From Lentibacillus daqui (GTDB taxonomy: Bacteria > Bacillota > Bacilli > Bacillales > Amphibacillaceae): DNA of 64,000 nucleotides. Shown here piece after piece: positions 17,167 to 26,805 of this stretch. The stretch covers positions 496,001-560,000 of the forward strand of contig NZ_CP114176.1 of the NCBI RefSeq assembly GCF_027186265.1, in the 5' to 3' direction. Below the pieces are notes generated by a model, which had not been told where the DNA came from, made no database searches, and saw nothing but the letters and a program-made list of their open reading frames with translations. The stretch's first letter is position 1; every line of letters begins with the position of its first letter. The position numbers and the translations under genes were made by a program.

Positions 17167-18771
17167 TTAAACATTTTTTCTCTGTCTCGTCTTGCTAGTG
17201 CTGCTTTTGTGTCCTGTATCCCTTACATTATTGATCCACGCTTGATCTTCATCCATCATCTTCTTACCAGCGTATATAGTCAGGCATTGTACGAAAATAA
17301 TTGGTATTCCCATTAGCCCTGAAACTACTTCCAATGGTTCCAGTCCGCCGATCCTCAATAATAATAGGGCAAACACAGTGATAATGGCGGCAACAATCAG
17401 ACGCAAATTTTTCGATGGTTCTGATCTGCTACTGTTTCTCATTCCAGCATAAGTGGCGATGGTATAGGTGGTTGAATCCAATGTTGTAATCATAAAAATC
17501 ATTGCGATGATGATAAACGCAACAACTGCTACAGTAGGTAAAGGCAGGGAATTCAATATTAACGGAATGGCTGCCTCTACCTCGTTGTTTTGCACAATGT
17601 CCGGCACAGGAACATCCCCGGTAAGATAACTGTGAACACCAAGACCTCCAAGTACGGCGGTTGTCCCCCAGGATATAAGCATTGGCGCTAATAAATAGGT
17701 CAAGATCATTTCTCTTATTGTTCTGCCTCGAGATACTGTTGCAGCGAAAACACTGTGCAGCATTGCCCATGTTGCATTATAGGCGAAATAAAATACGGTA
17801 TTGCTTTGGATATGTGTGCTTTCTCCCATATGAACGGCATTTGTATTAAGGGAGAAGTCAATATAATGTGTGAACAGAAACCCGATAGAGTCCGTGAAAT
17901 AATTAAGAATAAATGCGCCCGGTCCTGCTATCATAATGAATACAGCAAATGCACCGGCGAGATACATGTTTAATGTGCTTAACTTTTTAATACCCCTATC
18001 TATCCCCAAGTATGCACTAATAGAGAAAAAGAGTACCCACACAATGGTTATAATCAAGGTTAAACCAAATGTGATTTTGATATTAAATATTTCGGCAAGA
18101 CTATAGGTGACAATCGGAGTACCAAGACCTAATGTAACAGCGGCACCTGATAGTATACTAACCAGAAAGATTATATCCAGTACCTTACCACCAATTCCGT
18201 CAGTGAATTTATCGCCAAAAATACTGCGGCATGCTTCGGAAATCCGCATCATCGGTTTCTTCCGGACATGCACCAGGTAACCCATTGCAGGGGCTGCCAT
18301 AACGAAAATAGCAAACGTCTGGAAACTCCAGAGGAACATACTATAGGAATTCCCCCACATTAACGCTTCCGCAGATTTTGCCTCTACACCAAAAGGCGGG
18401 TCGATTGCAACATTGGCCCATTCCGTCATTCCCGTACGCATGATGGTAGATCCGAGGCCCATGGCAACTAGAATCGAAGAATATTCAAATAGGGTGAACC
18501 TGGGTTTTTCCATCGGATCACCTAAGACGACATTCCCATACTTAGAAAAAGATAGATAGAGACCTACTCCAACCATGAGAATGGCATACCATAAATATCC
18601 CCAGTTGAACGTTGCAATAACCTGGTTGAAAATGTTGTTTAAAAGTTCTAGAGATTCTTTTGAATACATCGCAAAAGGGATACAGATAGCAATCATAATA
18701 ATTAATGATGGTGCAAAAATGCGTTGATCAATTATTTTTTTCTTTGTTTTGGATTGATTTCTCTTTTCCAT
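17167..18771 (-). CDS. BCCT family transporter (betaine/carnitine/choline type)
   Basis: Membrane transporter of 534 residues, with about 12 hydrophobic helices and a basic C-terminal tail (TGHKSSTSKTRQRKNV). The fourth helix region reads GLGSTIMRTGMTEWANVAIDPPFG. The usual BCCT motif there has WG.xEP, so this member diverges. A TEWA sequence in this position recalls carnitine-type exchangers (CaiT) more than sodium/betaine symporters, but substrate and coupling ion cannot be settled by eye. AGGAGGTAACTTTT precedes ATG. It probably handles a quaternary amine used as osmolyte or nutrient. Confidence 0.88.
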   Translation of the reverse strand: MEKRNQSKTKKKIIDQRIFAPSLIIMIAICIPFAMYSKESLELLNNIFNQVIATFNWGYLWYAILMVGVGLYLSFSKYGNVVLGDPMEKPRFTLFEYSSILVAMGLGSTIMRTGMTEWANVAIDPPFGVEAKSAEALMWGNSYSMFLWSFQTFAIFVMAAPAMGYLVHVRKKPMMRISEACRSIFGDKFTDGIGGKVLDIIFLVSILSGAAVTLGLGTPIVTYSLAEIFNIKITFGLTLIITIVWVLFFSISAYLGIDRGIKKLSTLNMYLAGAFAVFIMIAGPGAFILNYFTDSIGFLFTHYIDFSLNTNAVHMGESTHIQSNTVFYFAYNATWAMLHSVFAATVSRGRTIREMILTYLLAPMLISWGTTAVLGGLGVHSYLTGDVPVPDIVQNNEVEAAIPLILNSLPLPTVAVVAFIIIAMIFMITTLDSTTYTIATYAGMRNSSRSEPSKNLRLIVAAIITVFALLLLRIGGLEPLEVVSGLMGIPIIFVQCLTIYAGKKMMDEDQAWINNVRDTGHKSSTSKTRQRKNV

Positions 18772-19004
18772 AAAAGTTACCTCCTAGCGATTAAATCGTG
18801 AATTTCTTTGATGCCATGCCTTTTTCCATTTACCACCTGATTTTCTGCGTAAAACTGCATTTTGTGTTTCTAACTAGATCACTTTGCACAACGGTGTGAC
18901 CATTTAAGGCTGTTTTTGTTTAAGGATGTTGGATGGCGGGAACGAAAAAATGACAATAAAAGCTAAATGTTTATTCTAAAAATAACTTAAAAGGGGGGGT
19001 TTAA

Positions 19005-20168
19005 ATGCGTGAAATAACGGTAGGACTAATTCCTGCTCCCGAATTACCGGAAGAGTTGGCTTATGATATAGTTGAAGAATTACCCGCTATTTTTTCTGAA
19101 AAAATTAATCATAAAGCGTGTTGGAAGATTGAAATTGCGGTAGATCCGCTTACAGGGGCTGTGGAAAATGCCAAGGAAGTTATTGATGAAGCTGCACAAA
19201 TCAAACAAAGGAAAAACTGGGATTATGCGTTATGTTTAACAGACCTCCCTATGTATTCGGATAAAGATTTGATGTTGGCTGAGGTTAATTTTGAACAAGG
19301 TGTCGCTCAGCTTTCTCTTCCTGCATTTGGTTCTATGCCCTTACGTAGTCGTGTGCGAAAATCGATCGTTCAATTAGTAGGGGAATTATATGAACGAAGG
19401 ATGGAAAGCAGCAACGCAACCACATCTGCAAATAAGGAGATGGTCTCAGCGAATGAAAACGTCCATCAAAGTGGTAAGAAAAAGGGTTTAATAAAGAGGC
19501 AATTTCATTTTTCTCCCATTCGTAGGGTTGAATCTGCCGAAAAAGAGGAGGCACCGGATCTACGTTTCATTATTACACCCCGAATCCACGGGAAATTAAG
19601 GGTTCTGTTTGGAATGACTTACGCGAATCGACCTTGGAAGATTATTCCGTCTTTTAAACCAATTGTTGCGGTTGCGTTTGCTACAGGAGCATATGGTTTA
19701 ATATTCCCCACACTTTGGGAAATAAGCCATTCCTTTGATATTCTGCGTTTGATTGGCTTGATGGCAGCAGCTATATTAAGTATAGTAGTCTGGATCATCA
19801 CAGCGCATAATCTATGGGAAAAGCCCACGTCAAAAAACAATCAAAGTGTAAGAAAACTATATAACAGGGTTACCGTTCTCACCCTTATAATAGCGGTAAT
19901 ATTCTATTATGTCGTCCTGTTTATACTTTTTTTATTCACGGTACTTTTATTCGTGCCGCCGGATTTGTTCATCTCTCTGGGAGGAGTAAAAGGGTCGGTT
20001 AGTTTTGGTAACTATGTTGATCTTGCATGGCTTGCGACCTCAATCGCTACTTTAGCAGGGTCAATTGGTGCTAGTCTGGAAAACGATGAACTCGTTCGAA
20101 ACATCACATATGGATATCGACAAAATCGACGTTATAATGAAATGAACCAGGAGGAAGCGCACACTTAG
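19005..20168 (+). CDS. Conserved membrane protein of unknown function
   Basis: Protein of 387 residues. The N-terminal 180 residues are soluble, starting MREITVGLIPAPELPEELAY, with a polar linker near 130-165. The C-terminal half has four hydrophobic segments (about 215-235, 245-265, 290-330, 345-365) and a basic tail GYRQNRRYNEMNQEE. I do not recognise a named domain. A strong AAGGGGGGG site precedes ATG. It is flanked by divergent BCCT and convergent DUF3231 genes, so it forms its own transcription unit. Confidence 0.75.
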   Translation: MREITVGLIPAPELPEELAYDIVEELPAIFSEKINHKACWKIEIAVDPLTGAVENAKEVIDEAAQIKQRKNWDYALCLTDLPMYSDKDLMLAEVNFEQGVAQLSLPAFGSMPLRSRVRKSIVQLVGELYERRMESSNATTSANKEMVSANENVHQSGKKKGLIKRQFHFSPIRRVESAEKEEAPDLRFIITPRIHGKLRVLFGMTYANRPWKIIPSFKPIVAVAFATGAYGLIFPTLWEISHSFDILRLIGLMAAAILSIVVWIITAHNLWEKPTSKNNQSVRKLYNRVTVLTLIIAVIFYYVVLFILFLFTVLLFVPPDLFISLGGVKGSVSFGNYVDLAWLATSIATLAGSIGASLENDELVRNITYGYRQNRRYNEMNQEEAHT

Positions 20169-20215
20169 CAGGAGTTGTATAGATTAAAAACCAGGGGGCA
20201 TTACACTGAACCCCC

Positions 20216-21232
20216 TTAACCGCCATCCCCTTTTGCTAATTTTTTCCGATTTGCAGCCATGGGAGGCTGTTCTAACCATTTATTTTTAATCATGATATTA
20301 GCCCCATCCTCGGAAAGTTTCTGTATTTCAGTGAATAATCGGTTATACATTGCGCCCAAATCCGTTCTAGGGCTTTGCGCAACACTTGTACCATAAAAAC
20401 CGGTACTCAAAGCAATCAAAGCAGTTGTATAATACATCATTAATTTGTCAGAAAATGTAGATGTTGTACTTGTTGTTACATCTGTATCCCATGTCATAGG
20501 GACAGGTAAATTACTTTCTTTTAATTTTTCGCTAAATAAGTTAATATGCTTTTTGGCAACTTCAATACATCTGAGCATGAATGCAGTGGCATCCTTTGAT
20601 TGGGCAACTTGGCTAAATCCAGTTAAAACAGCTGCTCCAAAAGCATTTCTTTGGATATTAGCATAAAGGTTAGTCACTTCTGATCCTGTTAACGGTCTTT
20701 TTTCACCAAAAATGTCCCATAAAAAACCTTGCTTTTGTACAAAGTTAACTTCATCAAGATTGGGCAGGTATGGTGCTCTGACATACAACCCCTTTGATAA
20801 CAACAAATCTTTTGACATCTCGTATAATTCCATTGTCTCTGATAGACATTCTTTATAGTAGGCGGTAATATCTGACCTTACAGCAAAGGACAAACTAGCT
20901 GCATATCTTGTAAGACCTATTGCAGCCATCTGATGTAAAAACGTTAATGCAAAACTGTCAGCGTATAACCTTGGAGCGGTTACATCAACATCTTCCTCCA
21001 CTTTAAAACCATGCGGGACTTGATGCTTTTCCTCAGTGAGTATCGTATTGATTTTTTGCAAATGTGCCTGAGACAATTTCAAAGCATGCGCAATTACAGG
21101 CTTTATTTCTGTATCCTCGGCTTTTTCCAGTAAATAGCTTAACGTACATTCACTTGCACTATCTTCCATGTATTGGGAAACAAGCTGTGTAATTTCTCCT
21201 GAGGTCAGTCTTATTTGTTTTTCCTGTTCCAC
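20216..21232 (-). CDS. DUF3231 family protein (first copy)
   Basis: Protein of 338 residues in the DUF3231 family, common in spore-forming Bacilli and of unknown function. It consists of two similar helical halves, each with an LTSGEI..L / LTGSEVTNLY opening and a ferritin-like helix pattern with repeated HL/QK positions. The block GAAVLTGFSQVAQSKDATAF and the C-terminus MIKNKWLEQPPMA are shared almost unchanged with the second copy at 25732. Spore or coat association has been proposed for relatives; nothing here proves it. Confidence 0.85.
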   Translation of the reverse strand: MEQEKQIRLTSGEITQLVSQYMEDSASECTLSYLLEKAEDTEIKPVIAHALKLSQAHLQKINTILTEEKHQVPHGFKVEEDVDVTAPRLYADSFALTFLHQMAAIGLTRYAASLSFAVRSDITAYYKECLSETMELYEMSKDLLLSKGLYVRAPYLPNLDEVNFVQKQGFLWDIFGEKRPLTGSEVTNLYANIQRNAFGAAVLTGFSQVAQSKDATAFMLRCIEVAKKHINLFSEKLKESNLPVPMTWDTDVTTSTTSTFSDKLMMYYTTALIALSTGFYGTSVAQSPRTDLGAMYNRLFTEIQKLSEDGANIMIKNKWLEQPPMAANRKKLAKGDGG

Positions 21233-21424
21233 ATTACCCCTCCATTTTTGAACAACCTTCTTGCTGGATATTCTTTGTAATTAAAAGTGAATTATGCGGG
21301 ATTAGTGTTCTTACTGTGTTTGCCATTGAAGATGATTTGAATTTTTTATTGCAAATACAACAAAAATAATGTAATCTGAATTTATAAATATCGTTGTAAA
21401 ATCAATAAAATTAGGAGCCGAATA

Positions 21425-21877
21425 ATGAAGGATATACTTCGTGATATTGGAATCATAGCAAGAGCGCTAGATTCAATAAGCAACATTGAGTTTAAAGAAC
21501 TTGATCTTACCAAAGGGCAATTTTTATATCTTGTGAGAATATGTGAAAACCCTGGAATTATTCAAGAAAAATTGGCAGAGATGATAAAAGTTGATCGCAC
21601 AACTGCTGCCCGTGCAATTAAAAAACTCGAAATGCAAGGTTTTATTGAAAAGAGAAATGACGAAACAAATAAAAAAATTAAAAGGCTGTTTCCCAAAGAA
21701 AAAGGGGAAAACATTTATCCATTTTTAAAAAGAGAAGAAGAACACTCGAATAGCGTTGCTCTGGCTGGATTTACTTCGGATGAGATGAATACGTTTTATG
21801 TGCTGCTGCAAAGGGTCAGAAAGAATGTGGAAGCTGATTGGGAATTCGTGAAAAAGGGAAATAAACGCGACTATTGA
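21425..21877 (+). CDS. MarR family transcriptional regulator
   Basis: DNA-binding repressor of 150 residues. The winged-helix core is clear: LTKGQFLYLVRICENPGI, then the recognition helix VDRTTAARAIKKLEMQGFIEK and the wing RNDETNKKIKRLFP. It stands 18 bases upstream of paiA in the same direction, with paiB after that, so it probably controls this three-gene unit. Start ATG after TTAGGAGCCGAATA. The effector is unknown; polyamine or acyl stress would fit the neighbours. Confidence 0.9.
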   Translation: MKDILRDIGIIARALDSISNIEFKELDLTKGQFLYLVRICENPGIIQEKLAEMIKVDRTTAARAIKKLEMQGFIEKRNDETNKKIKRLFPKEKGENIYPFLKREEEHSNSVALAGFTSDEMNTFYVLLQRVRKNVEADWEFVKKGNKRDY

Positions 21878-21895
21878 GGGAAAGGGAAGATTCAG

Positions 21896-22414
21896 ATGTC
21901 TGTGGTTATCAATGAATGTACAGTTGAGGATGTAAAAACACTTCAAGAAATCAGTTATAACACGTTTCATGAGACTTTTTCCAATATGAATTCAGAGAAG
22001 AACATGAAAGCTTATTTGGAAAATGCTTTTAACACAAAGAAGTTGGAAGAAGAAATATCAAACCCCGCTTCAACATTTTATTTTCTATATTGTAATGGGG
22101 AACTTGCAGGTTATTTAAAAATAAATGTTGATGAGGCCCAAACAGAAGATATGGGGGAGGAAGCACTGGAAATTGAAAGGATTTATATTAGTGAGGAGTT
22201 TCAAAAAAACGGGCTTGGAAAGTGCCTGTTAAAGAAGGGGCTGGAAGTTGCAAAGGACCAAAACAAAAGGAAAATTTGGTTAGGTGTTTGGGAATATAAT
22301 ACAGGTGCGATCCGTTTTTATCAAAGGATGGGGTTTGTTAAAACGGGCTCACATTCTTTCTACATGGGAGACGAACAACAAACGGATTTTATTATGGTCA
22401 AAACAATGGCATGA
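21896..22414 (+). CDS. paiA: Spermine/spermidine N-acetyltransferase PaiA
   Basis: GNAT enzyme of 172 residues, the same length as B. subtilis PaiA, which acetylates polyamines with acetyl-CoA to limit their toxicity. The acetyl-CoA loop is FQKNGLGKCLLKKGLEVA, followed by IWLGVWEYNTGAIRFYQRMG, which is highly characteristic. The C-terminus HSFYMGDEQQTDFIMVKT also matches. It is the second gene of a marR-paiA-paiB unit. Original pai genes were described as pleiotropic negative regulators of sporulation and protease synthesis. Confidence 0.92.
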   Translation: MSVVINECTVEDVKTLQEISYNTFHETFSNMNSEKNMKAYLENAFNTKKLEEEISNPASTFYFLYCNGELAGYLKINVDEAQTEDMGEEALEIERIYISEEFQKNGLGKCLLKKGLEVAKDQNKRKIWLGVWEYNTGAIRFYQRMGFVKTGSHSFYMGDEQQTDFIMVKTMA

Positions 22415-22442
22415 ACAACTTAATTGATGGGAGCGTGAGTAT

Positions 22443-23057
22443 ATGTTTATTCCGCGGCATTTTTCAATCAAGGATGATGAAAAACTTTATGAAATCATAG
22501 ATGAATATGGGTTTGCTACTTTGTTTTCGCAGCATGAGGGAGAACCTGCAGCCACACAAATACCTTTAATGATGGATAAAGACCGGAAACATCTTTATGG
22601 CCATTTTGCACGATCGAATCCGCAATGGAAGGATATTGACAAACAGCGGGTTCTGGCTGCTTTTCATGGTCCGCACTGTTATATTTCATCGTCTTGGTAT
22701 GAGACAAATAGAGCAGTCCCTACATGGAATTATATTACTGTACATGTTTACGGGCATGTTGAACTTATCGATGGCAAAGAATTAAAGGAATCATTGAGTG
22801 GACTTGTACTAAAATATGAAGGCCCCGACAGCTCATACAAATTAGATGAGGTCGATCCCAAATATATGGAAGCCCAGACGAAAGGAATTGTGGGTTTTAA
22901 GATAAAGGTCGATAAAATGGAAGGTAAAGCGAAATTAAGTCAAAACCATCCAAGGGAACGGCAAAAGATGGTGATTCATGAACTTGAAAAATCTGAACAT
23001 GAAGACGAACAAAGGATTGCTTCATACATGAAAAAGAACCTGAGGGCCGATAATTAG
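22443..23057 (+). CDS. paiB: FMN-binding negative transcriptional regulator PaiB
   Basis: Protein of 204 residues of the PaiB family, a split-barrel flavin-binding fold. Visible signatures are MFIPRHFSIKDDEKLYEII at the start, LYGHFARSNPQWKDID, the conserved GPHCYISSSWYE and VPTWNYITVHVYG, and the C-terminal KLSQNHPRERQKMVI. In B. subtilis paiB acts together with paiA. It lies 28 bases behind paiA with its own GGGAGCGTGAGT site. Confidence 0.93.
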   Translation: MFIPRHFSIKDDEKLYEIIDEYGFATLFSQHEGEPAATQIPLMMDKDRKHLYGHFARSNPQWKDIDKQRVLAAFHGPHCYISSSWYETNRAVPTWNYITVHVYGHVELIDGKELKESLSGLVLKYEGPDSSYKLDEVDPKYMEAQTKGIVGFKIKVDKMEGKAKLSQNHPRERQKMVIHELEKSEHEDEQRIASYMKKNLRADN

Positions 23058-23110
23058 AGTGATTCTCTGACGCTTCCTGGCGAAAAGGGACAAAGCTGTC
23101 TCCCGAGTTG

Positions 23111-23252
23111 AGGTGTTCTCTCCCGTCCAGAACAAGTTGCTCGTGTAGCTAGTGCTAGAATATCGCATGTTGGTGGAGAAGAAGCAGACATACAACAATA
23201 CAAGAAAACTTCCGGAAATTTACTAAATAATGGCTTGCATTTTTTCTCATAA
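23111..23252 (+). other. Gap region with a possible coding remnant
   Basis: The 329-base gap between paiB and the cold shock gene contains a stop-free frame reading SRPEQVARVASARISHVGGE and ending NNGLHFFS, without start codon or ribosome site. It has the look of a gene fragment, but I cannot name the family. Nothing else stands out here apart from the cold shock leader. Confidence 0.25.
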
Positions 23253-23386
23253 AAGAGTAAAGTTAAAAGTAGCAAAAGGAAATTGAAGTTTGAAATAATA
23301 CTTTACGATCTCTTTATCAAAGTGAGTGTAAACGTATTTATGATTCAATTACTTTGCACGATATTTGGATAAGGAGGTCATCCTCA

Positions 23387-23584
23387 ATGACTGGTAAAGT
23401 AAAATGGTTTAATGCAGAAAAAGGCTTCGGTTTCATCGAGCGTGAAGACGGGGACGATGTATTCGTACATTTCTCAGCAATCCAGGCTGAAGGCTTCAAA
23501 ACACTTGAAGAAGGCCAAGATGTTGAATTTGAAATTGTCGAAGGTAACCGCGGACCACAAGCGGCTAACGTCGTTGTTCAATAA
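23387..23584 (+). CDS. Cold shock protein (CspB/CspD type)
   Basis: Single-stranded nucleic-acid chaperone of 65 residues. Both RNA-binding motifs are intact: KGFGFIE (RNP1) and VFVHFSAI (RNP2), in the usual order. The start is the ATG at 23387, preceded by AAGGAGGTCATCCTCA, and gives the standard N-terminus MTGKVKWFNAEKG; the longer frame from 23354 is an artefact. A terminator follows 10 bases after the stop. The leader of more than 100 bases may fold as a thermosensor, as in other csp genes, though I could not model it. Confidence 0.96.
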   Translation: MTGKVKWFNAEKGFGFIEREDGDDVFVHFSAIQAEGFKTLEEGQDVEFEIVEGNRGPQAANVVVQ

Positions 23585-23594
23585 TAAAACAACA

Positions 23595-23629
23595 AAGGGC
23601 TTATCTCCTCGGGGATAGGCTCTTTTTTT
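23595..23629 (+). terminator. Terminator of the cold shock gene
   Basis: Stem AGGGCTTATC / GGATAGGCTCT followed by TTTTTTT. Confidence 0.85.
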
Positions 23630-23755
23630 GCAAGTTAAGAAAGTATAAAAATAAATTTTTGTTTCATTTTGTTTTTAAAAATGACAGAAACCCCTACTGA
23701 ATGGAGTTTTTACTTTTTATTGGATATTCAAATTGAAAAAGGCTGGTGATCATTG

Positions 23756-24055
23756 ATGGAAAATCGTGATGTGGATCAAAAGGTCATTGAAAACTATGAA
23801 AACGCCGAAAACATGATGATACTCGTATTTGCTCAGTGGTGCATCAATCATGATTTGCACCCAATGAAATTATACCAAAGGGCTTATCCGACCCAAAGTG
23901 CCAATCAGGCATTAGCCGCGGCACTGGAGCACACTGTACCGAAAGCCGAATCAGAAGAGATTTCCGATCAGACGGTATTACAGGTGCTCCAGCTCTTTGG
24001 CAATAATGATTTAGCATATGTTGTTCAGTCAGAAATCGAGCAACGGAAAGAATAA
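23756..24055 (+). CDS. Hypothetical conserved small protein
   Basis: Soluble acidic protein of 99 residues (MENRDVDQKVIENYENAENM, LVFAQWCINHDLHPMKLYQR), probably all helical. I do not recognise a domain. The start at ATG 23756 follows GGCTGGTGATCATTG, a modest site. It converges on ykwC, and the two stops are about 10 bases apart. Confidence 0.65.
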   Translation: MENRDVDQKVIENYENAENMMILVFAQWCINHDLHPMKLYQRAYPTQSANQALAAALEHTVPKAESEEISDQTVLQVLQLFGNNDLAYVVQSEIEQRKE

Positions 24056-24065
24056 GTCAAGAATG

Positions 24066-24929
24066 TTATTTTTCCAGTAACTTGATAAGGGCTTGTGTCC
24101 CGCTGTCTGCATCTCCGTTTTCTGCCAGTTGTTTGTACAGTTTTAGTGACAGGGCTAATCCCGGGGTTTCTATACCCATTTCTTTGGCAGTTTCCAAGGC
24201 GATTGTCATGTCCTTGATAATATGTTTGACATAAAAGCCTGGGGCAAAGTCTCTTTTAATCATACGGGGTGCCAGGTTGGACAATGACCAGCTGCCAGCA
24301 GCCCCTGTTGTAATGCTGTCCAGGACTCTGCTGGGATCAAGTCCGGCTTTTTGTGCATAAACAATCGCTTCACATACACCAATCATATTAGAAGCAATTG
24401 TGATTTGGTTACACATTTTCGTATGCTGCCCGGCACCTGCCTCTCCTTGTAAAATGATTTCACTGCCTATCACATCCAAAATGGGACTTATTTCATCAAA
24501 AACATTCGGGTCGCCGCCAACCATAATGGCAAGCGTTCCATTCCTTGCTCCGATATCTCCACCAGATACAGGGGCATCCAGTGCTTTGATTCCTCTTTCC
24601 GCAGCTTTCTGATAAATATCAACAGCAAGTGCCGGTTTTGATGTCGTCATATCGATCACAACGGTACCTTGCTTGGCATTGGCCAAAATACCGTCATCAC
24701 CAAAGTAAATCTCCTCAACATCTTGCGGGTATCCTACCATAGTAATAATTACATCGGCTGAAGCTGCTACATCTGCAACCGTATCTTTCCAGGCAGCACC
24801 TTTATCAAGCAGATCCTGAGCCTTTTCTTTCGTACGCGTATAGAGGGTCAATTCATATCCAGCATTCAGTAAATTTTCCGCCATACTTCTACCCATGACA
24901 CCTGTTCCAATAAATCCAATCGTTGTCAT
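24066..24929 (-). CDS. ykwC: 3-hydroxyisobutyrate dehydrogenase-like NAD(P)-dependent oxidoreductase
   Basis: Cytosolic beta-hydroxyacid dehydrogenase of 287 residues, best matching B. subtilis YkwC. It has the Rossmann motif GFIGTGVMGRSMAENLL at the N-terminus, the substrate-binding block DAPVSGGDIGARNGTLAIMV near residue 120, and the catalytic lysine in GAGQHTKMCNQI near residue 170. Relatives reduce small semialdehydes or oxidise 3-hydroxyisobutyrate or tartronate; the substrate here is unknown. The gene is monocistronic. Confidence 0.9.
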   Translation of the reverse strand: MTTIGFIGTGVMGRSMAENLLNAGYELTLYTRTKEKAQDLLDKGAAWKDTVADVAASADVIITMVGYPQDVEEIYFGDDGILANAKQGTVVIDMTTSKPALAVDIYQKAAERGIKALDAPVSGGDIGARNGTLAIMVGGDPNVFDEISPILDVIGSEIILQGEAGAGQHTKMCNQITIASNMIGVCEAIVYAQKAGLDPSRVLDSITTGAAGSWSLSNLAPRMIKRDFAPGFYVKHIIKDMTIALETAKEMGIETPGLALSLKLYKQLAENGDADSGTQALIKLLEK

Positions 24930-25099
24930 ATATCGATACTCCCTTATTTAATAGTATACATACCATTTCGACACCCATACGCCAAAATCCTTTCTTGTGT
25001 GGTATACTGGAAAAACAAAGGCGTCGTAGCTGTACAAGCTTTTGTTAAATGACTGCACAACTATAAATTTCATACACGCTTAGCTAGGAGTTGTTTTAG

Positions 25100-25546
25100 G
25101 TGCAATGGTTTAAAAAATCATTTCATGAAATACCGGTAGATGAATTATATCAGATTATCAAAGCGCGAGTTGATGTATTCATTGTTGAACAATCCTGTCC
25201 ATATGAGGAGTTGGATAATTGTGATCAGGAAGCGATTCATTTATTCTTGAAAGTAAATAATGAAATTGCAGCTTATGTTCGTATCTTACCAAAAGGTAGG
25301 ACATTTCCGGAAGTATCCATTGGCAGGGTGCTGGTGGTGGAAAAATATCGTGGCCATGGTTATGCCAAAATGATCATGCAACGGGCGATTAACTTTATTG
25401 TTGAAGAATGGCAGGAAACTACCATCAAAATTCAAGCTCAAACCTATTTGCAATCCTTTTACGAATCGTTTGGGTTTCAGCAGATTTCACCGGCTTATTT
25501 GGAAGATGGCATTCCCCATATTGATATGATCTACTGTAGTAATTAA
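25100..25546 (+). CDS. ElaA-like GNAT acetyltransferase
   Basis: Acetyltransferase of 148 residues of the ElaA type. Seen are the N-terminal block FHEIPVDELYQIIKARVDVF, the ElaA marker VEQSCPYEELDNCDQEAIHL, and the acetyl-CoA loop VEKYRGHGYAKMIMQ. The start is GTG 25100 with TAGGAG 9 bases upstream. The substrate is not known. A clear terminator follows. Confidence 0.88.
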   Translation: MQWFKKSFHEIPVDELYQIIKARVDVFIVEQSCPYEELDNCDQEAIHLFLKVNNEIAAYVRILPKGRTFPEVSIGRVLVVEKYRGHGYAKMIMQRAINFIVEEWQETTIKIQAQTYLQSFYESFGFQQISPAYLEDGIPHIDMIYCSN

Positions 25547-25582
25547 TTTGTATGTAATGACAACTGAACTTTGCTAATCAAC

Positions 25583-25617
25583 AACAGAGGACAGGAAATC
25601 CTGCCCTCTGTTTCTTT
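25583..25617 (+). terminator. Terminator of the elaA-like gene
   Basis: Stem CAGAGGACAGG / CCTGCCCTCTG, loop AAAT, followed by TTTCTTT. Confidence 0.85.
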
Positions 25618-25731
25618 ATGGAAACGCAACAGAATAATACAGCAATAGCAAATGATTCGTTCCACCCAATTGCATAATTTCCCTGGTGAGGTGAAAGATA
25701 CTTCTAATAAAACACCTTTGGAGGGACTCTT

Positions 25732-26745
25732 ATGAATACACAGCCTAATCCAGATTTGACCTCTTCAGAAATCGCAAGTCTTTGGAGTGGCTATCTGAGT
25801 GATTCGATGGCAATACAAACCATTAGCTATGCATTAACTCATATTCAAGATCAAGATATACGTGCTGTATTTGAATTTGCTTTGAGCTTATCGCAACAAC
25901 ACGTGCAATTTGTGGAAAACATGTTTACGACAGAAGAAATCGCTATTCCTTTTGGGTTTTCCGAACAAGATGTAGATCTAAGTGCACCACGCTTGTTTAC
26001 GGACGACTTTTATCTCGTCTACATACAAAACCTTGGGAAAATGGGGGTGACAGTCTATACAATGGCTTTGGCTAATGCGGCACGTTCGGATGTTGTTCAG
26101 TTTTATAAGCAATGTCTTCATACATCAGCGGATTTATTGGACCAAGCCATAAAAGTGAAATTGGAAAGAGGAGTTTTTACAAGAGCCCCCTATATTCCTA
26201 AACCGAAAATTGCAGAATATGTCAATGACCAGAATTATACGAGCGGAGGATGGTTTAATGAAAAACGTCCGTTAAATGGAATTGAAATTACGAACCTATA
26301 CTACAACAGTGAAAGGAATACGGTGGGAGCCGCTCTGATTACCGGGTTCAGCCAGGTGGCTCAATCAAGTGAGGTTAGGAAGTACATGGCCAGGGGACGG
26401 GATATCTCAGAAAAACACGTCAACACATTCAATAAAATTATGAGAAATGACCATTTGCCTACTGCTCAAACGTGGAACGCATTACCCACGGATTCTACAC
26501 AACCTCCATTTTCAGACAAACTGATGATGTTCCATATTGCAGCGATGAATGAAGCCGGGATTGGTCAATACGGCGCAGCAATTGGCGCTAGTCAAAGATC
26601 GGATTTAATCACAACGTATACGGCGCTTACAGCTCAAATTGCAAAATATGCCGCAGATGGTGCAGATATCATGATTAAAAATGGGTGGATGGAAAAGCCC
26701 CCGCAAGCTCCAAATCGGGAATCAATTGCAAAAGGGAAACATTAG
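25732..26745 (+). CDS. DUF3231 family protein (second copy)
   Basis: Paralogue of the protein at 20216, 337 residues, same two-half architecture. It opens with LTSSEIASLWSGYLSDSMAI and has the mid-protein block GAALITGFSQVAQSSEVRKY and the end MIKNGWMEKPPQAPN. The copies sit about 5 kb apart in opposite orientation and are clearly diverged, so the duplication is old. A GGAGGGACTCTT ribosome site precedes ATG. Function unknown. Confidence 0.85.
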   Translation: MNTQPNPDLTSSEIASLWSGYLSDSMAIQTISYALTHIQDQDIRAVFEFALSLSQQHVQFVENMFTTEEIAIPFGFSEQDVDLSAPRLFTDDFYLVYIQNLGKMGVTVYTMALANAARSDVVQFYKQCLHTSADLLDQAIKVKLERGVFTRAPYIPKPKIAEYVNDQNYTSGGWFNEKRPLNGIEITNLYYNSERNTVGAALITGFSQVAQSSEVRKYMARGRDISEKHVNTFNKIMRNDHLPTAQTWNALPTDSTQPPFSDKLMMFHIAAMNEAGIGQYGAAIGASQRSDLITTYTALTAQIAKYAADGADIMIKNGWMEKPPQAPNRESIAKGKH

Positions 26746-26805
26746 GTGTTCATGAATGTATTATTTATGGTAATCATTATTCGAGTAAAAGGTATTTTTT
26801 CTAGA

